Under the pieces are notes generated by a model, which saw only the letters and a list, made by a program, of their open reading frames with translations, was not told where the DNA came from and did no database searches. 60,000 bases of DNA, taken from positions 20,725,501-20,785,500 of the forward strand of contig NC_088308.1 of the NCBI RefSeq assembly GCF_910592395.1. The letters run 5' to 3'. This DNA is from Lineus longissimus (Eukaryota; Nemertea; Pilidiophora; Heteronemertea; Lineidae). Shown here in pieces: positions 1 to 10,404 of this stretch. The stretch's first letter is position 1. Every line of letters begins with the position of its first letter. The position numbers were made by a program, and so were the translations under genes.

Positions 1-1252
1 ATCAAGTCGAAGAAAGCGCACTCAGCGGAACAGCCTCACAGAAATCCAATAATCCCCCCTAAATCAACGAGACTTGATTTTTCACACTTTCTTGTATTAA
101 ATCTTGTCAAATAGTCGTAACCACGAGAAACGCCTTAGAATTTGCCTCCAAGAAATCTTTCATCGGTGATCACTTTCCGCGCGCCGTGGATGATGGGTTT
201 ATTGGATTTGTACTACAAGTCGATCACGGCCCACTGAGCAGAAAGGTATATTGATCACTGCGACGCGCAGTCAGGTGGAACGGAGCTATTGCGGCCATTC
301 AGTTGCATCGAATGATGAGAGGCAGATCATCGCGTGAGGGCCAGATCATCGCGGAGCACCACCGACGAATGAGCAGAACCTGCTGAGCGGTCCCGGGAAA
401 AGAGTGTCCAAATTTGAATTTTCTTCTCCTTGTGTTGTCTTCACTTACGGCGGATTAATGATTGGGTACAAGCCAAAAACGTTAGAACCTCTCCGTGTTT
501 TGTGACTATGTTAATTCGAAACCATATTTCATGTTGCCCAGCGGCAGTTTTTGCTACTGCGCGCTCATAAATCATTTTTGATAGGCTTAATTATGAATCG
601 ACAAATCCGCTGTGGATATAGTCCACAACGGATGTCCGATTTCAATTTTTGCCGGACTCAAGTGCTTGACCTATTTTATCTGTTCCAAAATTTTAAACAT
701 GAACATCAATTTTGCTTCAAATTATTGGATATTCAGTTTCGGAATTACATGTCATTATTTATTGTTTATTCCTAGTTTAGACCGCGTCCAGTTGCTCAGC
801 CCTTTTCCGGCAACGCCGTGATGTTACCATTATTTTTCATGGCAATACATTAAGTTCTGAAGCCCGGTTCTGAAGAAAGCTATAGATCTGACGAATTTTC
901 AGCTATCAAAATTAAAACATCAACAAGTTGTTTCGCTACGCGTGTGTGCAATCCATCCGAGCTTTCCGCATTTGTAGCTGATTCGTGGTGACTGTTATTG
1001 AGGATATTAATCGTGGAACGCCTACATTCTATTGGTCTTTATCGCCATTTTATGGTAGCGCCCCTTGTGTCGTCTGCAACACCGAGTTTGAAATTTATCT
1101 GCATAAATTCTCGATACGCCGACCTTGACCCGCTGTTAGGCGCATAAGATGATTACAAGCATCTCAATGGTGATGCTGGCGTTGTTATTCTTCTGTAAGC
1201 TAGTTTAGCCTTAGCGACCGGTTAGCTAGCGGTTACATAATGTAGCTATAGC
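1..1252 (+). other. 5' flank of the first-exon pair, no coding sequence seen
   Basis: No convincing exon is visible here. The last 60 bases resemble the sequence just upstream of the second first exon (shared TTAGCTAG and TAATGTA elements before the start codon), so the duplication reaches into the 5' untranslated or promoter DNA. A 12-base direct repeat, CAGATCATCGCG, occurs at 323-334 and 342-353. The promoter and first untranslated sequence of this gene should lie here, but I see no clear TATA box at a convincing distance. Confidence 0.4.
1240..1245 (+). promoter_or_regulatory. Start-stop minimal upstream ORF before first exon A
   Basis: ATG followed directly by TAG, ending 7 nt before the main ATG at 1253. 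If transcribed as 5' untranslated sequence this is a minimal uORF, an arrangement known to stall initiating ribosomes or reduce downstream translation. The paralogous first exon B has a three-codon uORF in the same place. Whether it is included in the mRNA is inferred from proximity only. Confidence 0.35.
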
Positions 1253-1440
1253 ATGTCGACTGTGGGGGTTAAGCCCAAAGTCGGATCCCGTCGGATTAGT
1301 TCAACACGACCGAGGTATCACCCGTCCAGTGCGAAATCGCCAAACAGAGGGCCCGGCTTCAAATTAAACTTCGTGGATTTTGTGCCAAAATGTATCGAAC
1401 CGGAAGGTTTATTCACTAGTCCAAAATACGAGCGATTCGA
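1253..1440 (+). CDS. First coding exon, copy A, of an unrecognised small protein gene
   Basis: The exon encodes 62 complete codons plus two bases and ends at a textbook donor (TTCGA|GTAAGTAC, phase 2). Its basic N-terminus contains KVGSRRISSTR, then a Pro/Ser/Lys-rich linker (residues 20-36), then a conserved block with NFVDFVPKC, EPEGLF and SPKYERF. It is 49/62 identical to exon B at 2337, and the differences cluster in the linker while many codons differ silently, which suggests purifying selection on the protein. No signal peptide or membrane segment is visible. The start is the first in-frame ATG of the region shared with copy B. Splicing to the exon at 10231 keeps frame and completes an Asp codon. 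I do not recognise the family. It could be an alternative first exon or the remnant of a tandem gene whose later exons are lost. Confidence 0.75.
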
Positions 1441-2336
1441 GTAAGTACACATATTTTTTTCTTATGCTGAGTGCTGATTTGTTAGTAACGATAGTTAACT
1501 AATTCACCACCGCCCGGCATTAATTAATTCTTCCTTCCATATTTTATATCGACGCAGATAAATTGGCGCGATCGGATATCTGAAAGGCGGTTTGCTTCGC
1601 AGTTCTTCAGCCTGTCCAATGTTATCGTTAGTAATCTTCTTGTATTCCTTGAGCAAAACATATCAAAAGCGATCCTTTGTTCTCTTTTGATCGAAGTTGT
1701 GGCATTGCTTGGAAGTTGCAGTGAAATCGGTGTGATTTATATAGTGTTGACATTAAAGGATTATGCGATGCGGGTTTGCGCCACATGGCAACTCTTTCGG
1801 TTGTAAAGGGTTGCTGAAAAACATGGATCGGCAGAGCAACTGGACTGCCGGCTCGCGCATTATGCTGCTGTCGGCTGCTTGAGATTTATGGTTTTGTTTC
1901 AACATCCTTTAACAGCAATATATTTATTTCTGTTATGCTCCACATTTGTAGGGGTTCATTTGAAATCTATTTACTAGCTGATGATTCTGTTCAATGTTGT
2001 AAGTGACGCTGTGAACAGTCTAAAAAGGGTTGGAGCTACCGATACATTATGTATAGAGAGAACAAGTCTGAATATAGCAAAATGTCAAATATCACATGAC
2101 AATACGTTTTGTGCTAACTTTGCCTGGGGCCCATAGAGTTCAAACGAAGTAATAATAGTCACTGTATTGATATCTTGCTTTTTGTCAATGGTGAGAGGGA
2201 ATCTGTTTCTGTTTCGTCAAAAAATCGACAGAGACTTGTATTTGTTTTAGTCAACTATTTAATGCTCCTATTCTGATCAGCTAGCATTTAGTTTTAGCCT
2301 TTTGGTTAGCTAGAGGTTTAATAATGTACTTGTAGC
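1441..2336 (+). other. Spacer between first exons A and B
   Basis: Non-coding, about 0.9 kb. Right after exon A the intron start resembles that after exon B (GTAAGTAC followed by a T-rich run). The last 60 bases must contain the 5' untranslated region of exon B if it has its own promoter. A possible exon with a good acceptor (...ACATTTGTAG) and donor (GTAAGTGA) lies at about 1952-1998. It is open in the frame set by exon A but too short to trust. Confidence 0.4.
2324..2335 (+). promoter_or_regulatory. Three-codon upstream ORF before first exon B
   Basis: ATG TAC TTG TAG, ending one base before the main ATG at 2337. It aligns with the ATG-TAG at 1240 upstream of exon A, so a tiny uORF is kept in both copies although its length and sequence changed. 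Role inferred. Confidence 0.35.
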
Positions 2337-2524
2337 ATGGCGACTGTGGGGGTTAAAGTCAAAGTTGGATCGCGTCGGATTAGCTCCACCAGAGTGAGAT
2401 ACCGCCCGCCCAAAGAGAAACAATCTAACAAAGGCCCCGGCTACAAATTGAACTTTGTGGATTTTGTACCAAAATGTGTTGAACCAGAAGGCTTATTCAA
2501 TAGTCCAAAATACGAGAGATTTGA
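2337..2524 (+). CDS. First coding exon, copy B, of the same unrecognised gene
   Basis: Exactly the same length (188 nt), phase and donor as copy A (TTTGA|GTAAGTAC). It encodes a basic N-terminus (KVGSRRISSTR), a linker richer in Lys and Glu than copy A, and the shared NFVDFVPKC / EPEGLF / SPKYERF block. Being the copy nearer the second exon, it is the simplest partner for the exon at 10231, which joins in frame at an Asp codon. The ~1.08 kb offset between copies and shared upstream bases indicate a local tandem duplication covering exon, donor and proximal 5' flank. Use of either exon would give two isoforms differing only in the first 62 residues. Function unknown. Confidence 0.8.
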
Positions 2525-2782
2525 GTAAGTACCCATACTTTAACTTTTACACTAACCTGTTAGCATTATTTTAGTAAACCTGTATACTCCTTTAGACCCT
2601 TTTTGTCCAGTGACCCATCTTGGGGCACAGTTCTGTCTTCTGTCAGCAAAACGCCTTTGCTTATCTGTCTGAATATGATCAGATTTCACGCAACACTTAC
2701 TCTGTTTCCCCTTTCTTATTCATCATCGTTCTTACCCTCACTAAAATCGGTTAACAGCATCAAAGAGATAAAACCTGTGCTG

Positions 2783-3176
2783 GTACAAGTGTTTTTAGCA
2801 TGACTGACGAACGGAGTTCATGGATGATGCCATTACAAATAAAGTAAACTTTCCAAGATTTTTTTTCATATTGACCACATACATAAAGATAACTGTTCTG
2901 TAAACCGCAAATATTTCGTGCTATTTTATTTTTTGTGATTAGCGAAAAAAATTAATTACTTTTCACGATTTTTATTTTTGCGATTACAAAATTTTGTTTT
3001 GATTTTCTCAGCTATTTGCCGAATCAGCGAAATTAAAAACACCCTTATGAAAATTTGGCGGTTTACAGGAAATTAATCTATGTGGTCAGTACTAAAAAAA
3101 CTTGGAAAATTTACTTTTTATATGTGATGACATCATCCATGAACTCCGTTCGTCAGTCATGCTAAATACACTTGTA
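2783..3176. mobile_element. Inverted-repeat MITE-like element in intron 1
   Basis: Imperfect terminal inverted repeats of about 120 bp: 2783-2909 pairs with 3055-3176 (both ends read GTACAAGTGT inward, then share AGCATGACTGACGAACGG, and the inner ends share CTGTAAACCGC). The AT-rich centre has no open frame. If the repeat proper starts at CAAGTG, each end is flanked by TA, as expected for a Tc1/mariner-type target duplication; this assignment is inference. The arms differ at roughly one base in ten, so the copy is not recent. Confidence 0.7.
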
Positions 3177-4580
3177 CTAATCTGAAAATAAAATTGTCGC
3201 CCAAGTACGCCATTGAAGTTAGACTCAACAAAACGATCAGAACCAACGGATATCTGTGTTAAACGATTGAGTTCACTTAGTACATGAAATCCATCTAAAT
3301 TTTAATGCGAAATCATTATCTTTGCGATCAATACATATAGATATAATAGATATAATATATATAAAATATATTTGACAAAATTTGGAAGTAAAGTAACAAC
3401 GTCTTTACAAACATCGTTGGACATCCTGGTAAATTATGAATTCACGAAAAAATATCAACTGTGGTCATATCAAAGAGAACCTAACGCATTTTCATAACTC
3501 ATTTCACAGATTGTCAATTGCAAATTGCCCAATTTGAAATATTGATTTGTATACTTGTTTTCACATCCATTGAAGTTAGTTGAAGTGATTTTATTTCGTA
3601 CGATGAATACAATGGCGCCTCAGTCGGAATCAAAGCAAAAATGCATCATTAAGTCTTAGGCGATTTTTTGAATGGAAGCCTATGGGGGCCCTCTTGTTCA
3701 CATGTTCATCAGAGCGGACCAGGATAATTGATCTGCGTCGGACTTATAAACAGGAAGTGGGAATGTGCATTTTCACCGCCCGAGAAAATGTACAAAGTAG
3801 GCTAAAGCGCTGGGCGTGCGGAATCCCCTTTAAGTGATACCAACACAGAATATACAAACCGGAAAGACATCGAGAGAATGCCATATACATGTAATTGTGT
3901 ACTGGAGCGAATACTGTAAACCTGAAATTGACAACTTCAGTTTGACATGAACTTGAATACTGTGTACAGGTCTTGCTTAATTCTGTCTTCAGCTTTACTC
4001 GCATTAAATCATATTTTTCTAATTTTGAATATCTTTTGAATATGTTTTCTTGACGAGTGTGTCTCCTTTCGCTATTTTGCATTATTCTGGATAACGATTG
4101 CTTTTAACTATGAAACTGCATAATCTAAAAGTCTGCCCTTGTCATGACATGTTTTTGCTAGCTTGTTTGATGATATGACTTGAATCTACATTTGTACTGT
4201 TTTTTATAACTTACTCATATATAATGTACATCTTTGAAATAACTTAAGAGTTTACTAAATCTTCATCTAAATGTTAACTTCTCTAAAATATTTAACAAAT
4301 AATCTGACTATCTCATTCTCTTCCTTATCCGATGAAATCTATCCACCCAGCACATCCTCTTACCATTTTTCACAATACCCCACTCTGACCACCATGTTGT
4401 GGAGTGCACCATGTTATTCTCAATATTGTAACATGATACTCAATATTGTAATTACCAGGTGTTATAAAACACAGTGTAACCTGACTCATGCCCTTCGATT
4501 GATTTTTTTTCAGCGCAGTTCGATATCTTATCGACCGTTTCATTTGTTAATTATACTCGGTCACAATAGACAACTTAGTT

Positions 4581-4944
4581 AACAATGGATATTGTGACAA
4601 CAATAAAACTCAATAGATATTGTTACAACAATAGACATTGCGACAACAATAAATATTGTGACAACAATAGATATTGTGACAACAATAGATATTGTGACAA
4701 CAATGGACATTGTGACAACAATAGATATTGTAACAACAATAGACATTGTGGCAACAGTAGTAACAATAGATATTGTAACAACAATAGACACTGTGACAAC
4801 GATAGATATTGTAACAACAATAGACATTGTGGCAACAATATATATTGTGAGCAACAATATATATTGTGAGCAACAATATATATTGTGAGCAACAATATAT
4901 ATTGTGAGCAACAATATATATTGTGAGCAACAATAAACATTGTT
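4581..4944. repeat. Self-complementary minisatellite, 18-bp then 19-bp units
   Basis: From 4581 to about 4840 the unit is ATTGTGACAACAATAGAT (18 bp, with point variants). From about 4840 to 4940 it becomes ATTGTGAGCAACAATATAT (19 bp) repeated nearly perfectly about five times. Each unit contains the inverted pair ATTGT...ACAAT, so single strands can fold at every repeat. The 18-bp part is divisible by three, which explains the long low-complexity open frames (Tyr/Cys/Asn or Ile/Val/Thr rich) on both strands. These are not genes. Confidence 0.9.
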
Positions 4945-5181
4945 GCTAGTTGCACCCTGTGAAATGAAGTGAAAAACTTCCTCCAGAAAATTCTTACCAA
5001 ATGTTGCTTGGATTCGTATCGCCACTGACTGAGAAATTTACTCGGCAACCATATCTTTCAATAGATTTTTCCTCCATATTATGGTAACGCTTCAAGTGAC
5101 ATGTTGCATTTTTTGTTCAAACTTCAAAACATTTTTGTGCTGCTCAGTGGCGTTATTGGTCTTTCTGCGCAGGATGTTTGT

Positions 5182-5240
5182 TGGGCAAAAAACCTTTGAT
5201 GGTTTTTCAGAAGCTGAAAAAAACCTTTACTTCTATGAGT
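5182..5240. repeat. Diverged interspersed repeat, copy 1
   Basis: Shares with 36421-36474 the string pattern AAACCTTT(G/A)ATGGTTTTTC followed by AAGCT and ACCTTTA(C/T)TTCTA. Inside lies a hairpin GGTTTTTCAG / CTGAAAAAAACC. The full element boundaries cannot be seen from two copies. Confidence 0.4.
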
Positions 5241-7756
5241 GGATGTCGTGGTCACGAACGACTCAGATACAAGGTTTAGGGTATCAATCAGTGGTCGTGT
5301 TGTAATAATAGGACCGCCTAATGAGCTCCCCTGAGAACCACAATAGCGACCTTTATTGAAAGGTATGCTGATTACGAAGTAAGATAATGATTATTACCGA
5401 GCAATCCTGCGTAGCTTTGTCGTCCATCTGAAACACTGCTTGACATGTTGTGGCGAATTCTAAACCATCTTGATTACAATAAATCATGGTCAACTGTGTA
5501 TGATGCATTCTGCGCCCATGCACTGTGCCTCGTTTTGACGGCAGCGGTTATGACAAGGCAATCATGGCCGCTTGTGGAAACATGGAAGAAACAGTCAAAA
5601 TCTCATATCATGAGCGGTACATGTACATGTAATCAATTAACCTGTAGATATCGTTTTACCAAATCTTATACATACTTCAAAACCATAACTAGGTGGTTTT
5701 ATGTTTCCTTGCAGTCATGTTCTCTTGACTAATGATCGTTTCCGGCGAAGAATGCTGGTGTTCAATATTTCCTACTGCCGATAAAACACATCCCGTCTTT
5801 AAAGGAAACCAATCAAGAAATTACAAAGTAAAAGCAAAATGAAAATCAGTCATAAATTTATGATGGGGGTTTTGAACAAACATATGTTTTCATTGATACA
5901 TCTCATGCTTGTGAAGCTCTATCATGTGAGTTCTCATCTAGGCAAGATAAGATAACATTTTTCACTCTATACAATAATGAGTTTTAAGTACGTGTACATG
6001 TAATGTAATCAAAGTAATGGTATATATTACGATCGGCTCGTGGAAATTCAGCAAGATTTTCTAACTCGTGCGAAATCACTAATTCTTTGGCTACAAAATT
6101 TCTGAGTTCTGTAGAGCAATATTTCGCTTTACGTGGCCAACCAACCGATAATTAAATGTTGATGTGGCAATTTATAGGCAGATCATGACACAGTTATTTT
6201 CCTGTCAGCAATTAGTAAAATGATGCAAACGAAAAGACTGCTCCCACCCGTTTCTCTTGTTGAAATTAGGTGGACACTAAATGAACATGGCAGGCCATCG
6301 AGTAGAATCCGGGAACTAGTGTTGTTGAGCTATCCTATGAGAATTGTAATAACAGTAATCATACCATGGTTTTTCCGATGATATACCAATTAGTTTCTAC
6401 AAATGTCACAACCAATTATTTCACGAGGCATTTTGTGGAAGCGATAAGGCACGGTAATATCATTTGAAATAAAATATTACCATTTTAAGATGTAAACAAA
6501 CTACATGTATGCGCGTATATTGTGCAAATGAGTGTCAGAATATATTGTTCTAGAATGCCGTTTAATAATAAAGTTCTCAAAGTTAGTGTGATATGTATAT
6601 CATTGTGTGGATCTCTTAACGTCTCGAATCTGATATACCATTTATATGTAGACCTGTTCGGCATATTGGTTACTAAAGTACTGCCATGATCTGATGATGC
6701 TTATGCTCAGCTACATCAATGTAATGTGATTACGTAGTCGGTATGTCAACAGTCTCGCGCAAATTAATTGTAGTGCCACTGGTCGGTATTGAGTGCACCC
6801 ATAACGACATGATATTACTTCGTCGTTGTGTAAATGGAACCTCTGTTAATTAGTAGTGCCACTGGGTCAACATTAACGAGATGGTAATCAAAGTAAGGCC
6901 AGTTTCTCGGTTTCCAACAACTAGAACACGATTCTGGAGTGGCGGTGTAGAATTTTTAAATGTCCTAGAATAAACTGTCCGGGAACAAAGGATTATATCA
7001 TGCGCTTGAAATATCTAAGCTATTGGCGGTTAGGGCCTCTAAAGAACAATATACCTTCATCCGTCAGAATTCAATAGGGCCGAACAATTTTCCAAGGGGC
7101 ATTTTCTAATTTACACCGGTGTTACGTTTGTAGTTGTTTGCAATATTCCAGTGCTTCCTACAAGCACAAGAAACAGCTATTTTTAATAGGGGGGACTGAG
7201 CAAACTGTCTTTAAGCCTTCCCACTCATACAACGAGGGGAAACACTCAAAACGGAAACACTCAAAAACGTTACACCAGCACTTTAGCGGCCTGTAACTTG
7301 ATTCAAATCGAATTATAAAATGATCAAAGGATTCTTCAATTTCAAAATGCCAGTGTCAACTCGACTGCTTAATGGACTGCCACACTCGAAATGCGGCGGA
7401 ATACTCCATCCCCGTGATACGAAAAATTGTCAAAATAGAAAACAGAGCACATTTTAGAACTCGTGTACATTAATTTGATCAATATTCAATACAGTTGGAT
7501 GTTTTCTTTAAGATTTATTGATTGCGAAAATTATAAACCATAAAACCTGTCTCATATTTCATGATAAATCAATAAAGCTTTAGCAATCTTGTAACACCTA
7601 CAATATTTTGATGTTTTGTTAGTGAACAATGAATGTCACCCGTGCTCAAATGTCAGCCCGACATGTGTCATTAACACATTTAAGTTACATTAAGATCGTA
7701 TGACCTTCCACCACTGGTTGGAGTGCCGCGAGGAATAAACTTCTTCTTTTTGGGGA

Positions 7757-7772
7757 GGGGGGGGGGGGGGGG
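7757..7772 (+). repeat. Poly-G run
   Basis: Sixteen consecutive G, preceded by GGGGA. It lies in intron 1 and could form a G-quadruplex on the + strand. Runs like this are also prone to length error in sequencing. Confidence 0.9.
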
Positions 7773-10230
7773 CTTAAGGTAAACATAATTTACAAAATTT
7801 GTCAGTTTCTTGCTGTGTATTCTCTGTATTAAAGGTAAACTCTATATCAACTGCTATCAAAATATGCGGTACTTCTTGAAATCTCCCTAACTTAAATTTG
7901 TTTACGAAATTGGTACACTAATTGTTCTATATTGGGAAGGGAAGTCTACTGTCTATTTGTCATGTATTATGTCGGGCTATATATTCATGTAGCATGAAGT
8001 GCACTCGAATGATGCAATGAATTCCCAGGCTTAGTGGAATTGACCACCCTAAATAACAAATAAATGGTCAAGAATGAACTCTTCTTTCCTGAAATAGAAC
8101 AAGTGTACCGCTATCTCCAGTGATGTACGTATTACAATGTACTTCACTTCAAACGTTTATAATGTGTGACGTCATCACTCATAACCATCCTCATGATTGA
8201 ACTGAACACGTAGTCAAGATATAGGCCTATATAGGTATAGGTGCAAAAATAAATGCTGTTCGTCTGCTCATACACGAAAGGTAAAGATACGAAATCTGTA
8301 TCGTTTTGTCTTGACATTTCATCGTTCTTCGTTCACACGTTCGTCTGGAAGTTGCGATAAGTTACTTTGACTGTTTCCCCCTTCCATGCACAGTAGAAAG
8401 ATACCAGTCCCGACCTCGACGTACCCACACTAGACACCGTAGACGATCGTACACTCGTTATATTACCGGAAGGTCGAGGCTATTGGCCACATTCTTGGTT
8501 GTTTAGGGTGCATGGCTTGTTCCGCGAGGCCAAGAAAATGTCGACCGTAAAATAAGGTTACATCTCGGCTGCATCAAAATGTGCACTTGCCACCCCTACA
8601 CAATAAAGAGCACAGTCAATGGACTCTTCCTTCATGTATAAACACAACATGCGTACATGGTAGAATACCTGCTGTCTTCTACAGCCCTGCACAGATTGAA
8701 TAGGCGATTTTCCAGAAAATGCCGGATCGTTGGACAATGGGATAGCCCGTGTGCAAACAACTTCAGAACTTTGCCCGTGACGATCTATTGTTCAGGGCAA
8801 CTCTCGGGATGCATCGTCGGCCATTTTCTGGAATCTTGTCTATCAAATGTATCAAGAATTGATAGAGGGCTAGTCTTTATTAATTCTTGGATGTATGAAT
8901 CCCTTGCACTGTAAAACTGACCTCCTCCCGAAATATGCACCGTATAGAATTGTTTTTTTTGTCAATAATGATCTCGGATACATATTGTAACCGGCTATAC
9001 GCAGTAGAGATATTGTTATAAATGATTATCAATTATAACATGTTTGTACACGTACATGTACATGTTACTGACTTGCCACTGGTCATACATTCTTACATGT
9101 ATACGACTCACGTAGTATGGTTATAAATTATCATTTATGGTTACAACAAATGTATGTGAATATATATGACTTACATGTACGCCGAATAAAAATGATGTCT
9201 ATGACTCACTGAGATCCATAGATATCTACACTCCAAAAAGGTTAATTAGTTGATACGATAAATGCACATCTTACTAGCCTGTTTTGCATCCAAACAAACC
9301 TTTATTGGAATATCTAGCACTTAGTAATTGTGCATGGCTAACACGGAGATGAAACTCGTGGTTAATTTACTTCTTAACAATATCTACGAATGAATTACCG
9401 ACTTCTTTGGTTTTGAATATACGATAGTGCCGATTCACGATGAAGTGCACCGCTTAGAAACCGTAGTATGGTTCACCTTACTATCTATAAAAGTCTCCAT
9501 TTAAAACAAGCCATTGCCCAGGTTATTGTATTGACGGTTATCATTCCATTTTGACACCATGCATTGATCCGAACCCGAATTGGTAGCTGTACCCGAATCA
9601 GTACAGTAGTCATACTACGTAGAATTGAATATTTTTTATTATTCCGGTAAGTATATCAATCATCTTTACACAGTGTACAAAAATACAACGCACCATACAA
9701 CTTAAGTTAGTGCACTGACTTAAGCCTGTCAAAATACGCTATGCAGTATTGGACAACGAAGTGCAAACGCATAGAAATGTGATGACTGCATATCAAACAG
9801 GCTATAATTCGACTTTTAGATGGTTGTTATCAATTCAAAAAGTGATTTGACTGAACTTTAGCACTGCTGGAAGACCTTTTGGACAATTGAAAAATAAATA
9901 AGTAAAAAGACAAATTAATTCGAAATTTATAATTAAATTTTATTGATACAGTCATATGAAATGAAGCTGACATGAATAATTGCAAGAATTTTTCGAAGCA
10001 ATATACATTGTACGATCTGTTTTAGACATTTATAACTCACCAACATATTGCTACAGGGACGTCATCATCAAGACACTACATAGGCTGCAAAACCTCTGAA
10101 ACCATAGGTGGTATAGGAGTTTCGTTAAATGAGTTTTTGCCGAAAACCGATGAGAAATTTACCTGTACCTTTTGATTTTAATCATTCCTTCGCCTTTTAT
10201 TGCATTTCCGCCTCCATCATATCTTTTCAG

Positions 10231-10404
10231 TATTCTTGTAGAAAGAGCTAATCAATGGCTATCGGAGCATACAAATGTTCAAGTCAAAACTTGTGAGACT
10301 ATCGAAGTCAAGTCCAAACAAACATGTCACCACGTCGATTCGAACAAATCCACCTATTACGAACAGCCAGGAAGACAGAGAACCCAGTTTGTCAGGGCCT
10401 TAAG
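10231..10404 (+). CDS. Coding exon 2 of the unrecognised gene
   Basis: The acceptor ATCTTTTCAG precedes the exon, and the donor TTAAG|GTAAGT ends it; length 174 nt, phase 2 at both ends. The first base completes an Asp codon with the GA left by either first exon. It encodes 57 further codons: an amphipathic-looking segment ILVERANQWLSEH, then VQVKTCETIEVKSKQ, a polar His/Ser/Tyr stretch, and RTQFVRAL, before an Arg codon split across the next intron. Composition is typical of a soluble domain (charged residues, alternating hydrophobics, one Trp), with no membrane segment. An open frame extends upstream through the acceptor, but that part is hydrophobic intron sequence and is excluded. I cannot assign a function. 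Confidence 0.75.

Larger units (their letters stand above)
2525..10230 (+). other. Large first intron, 7.7 kb
   Basis: Runs from the exon B donor to the acceptor ATCTTTTCAG at 10221-10230. It contains an inverted-repeat element (2783-3176), a self-complementary minisatellite (4581-4944), a diverged interspersed repeat (5182-5240), a G16 run (7757-7772) and about eight TACATGTA palindromes. I see no exon in it that keeps frame. Long first introns often carry enhancers, but nothing specific can be named from sequence alone. Confidence 0.5.

Noticed and set aside
4579-5048. Long open frames of up to 148 codons on both strands
   Set aside because: They are generated by the 18-bp repeat, whose length is a multiple of three; the peptides are pure repeat translations rich in Tyr/Cys or Ile/Val/Thr.
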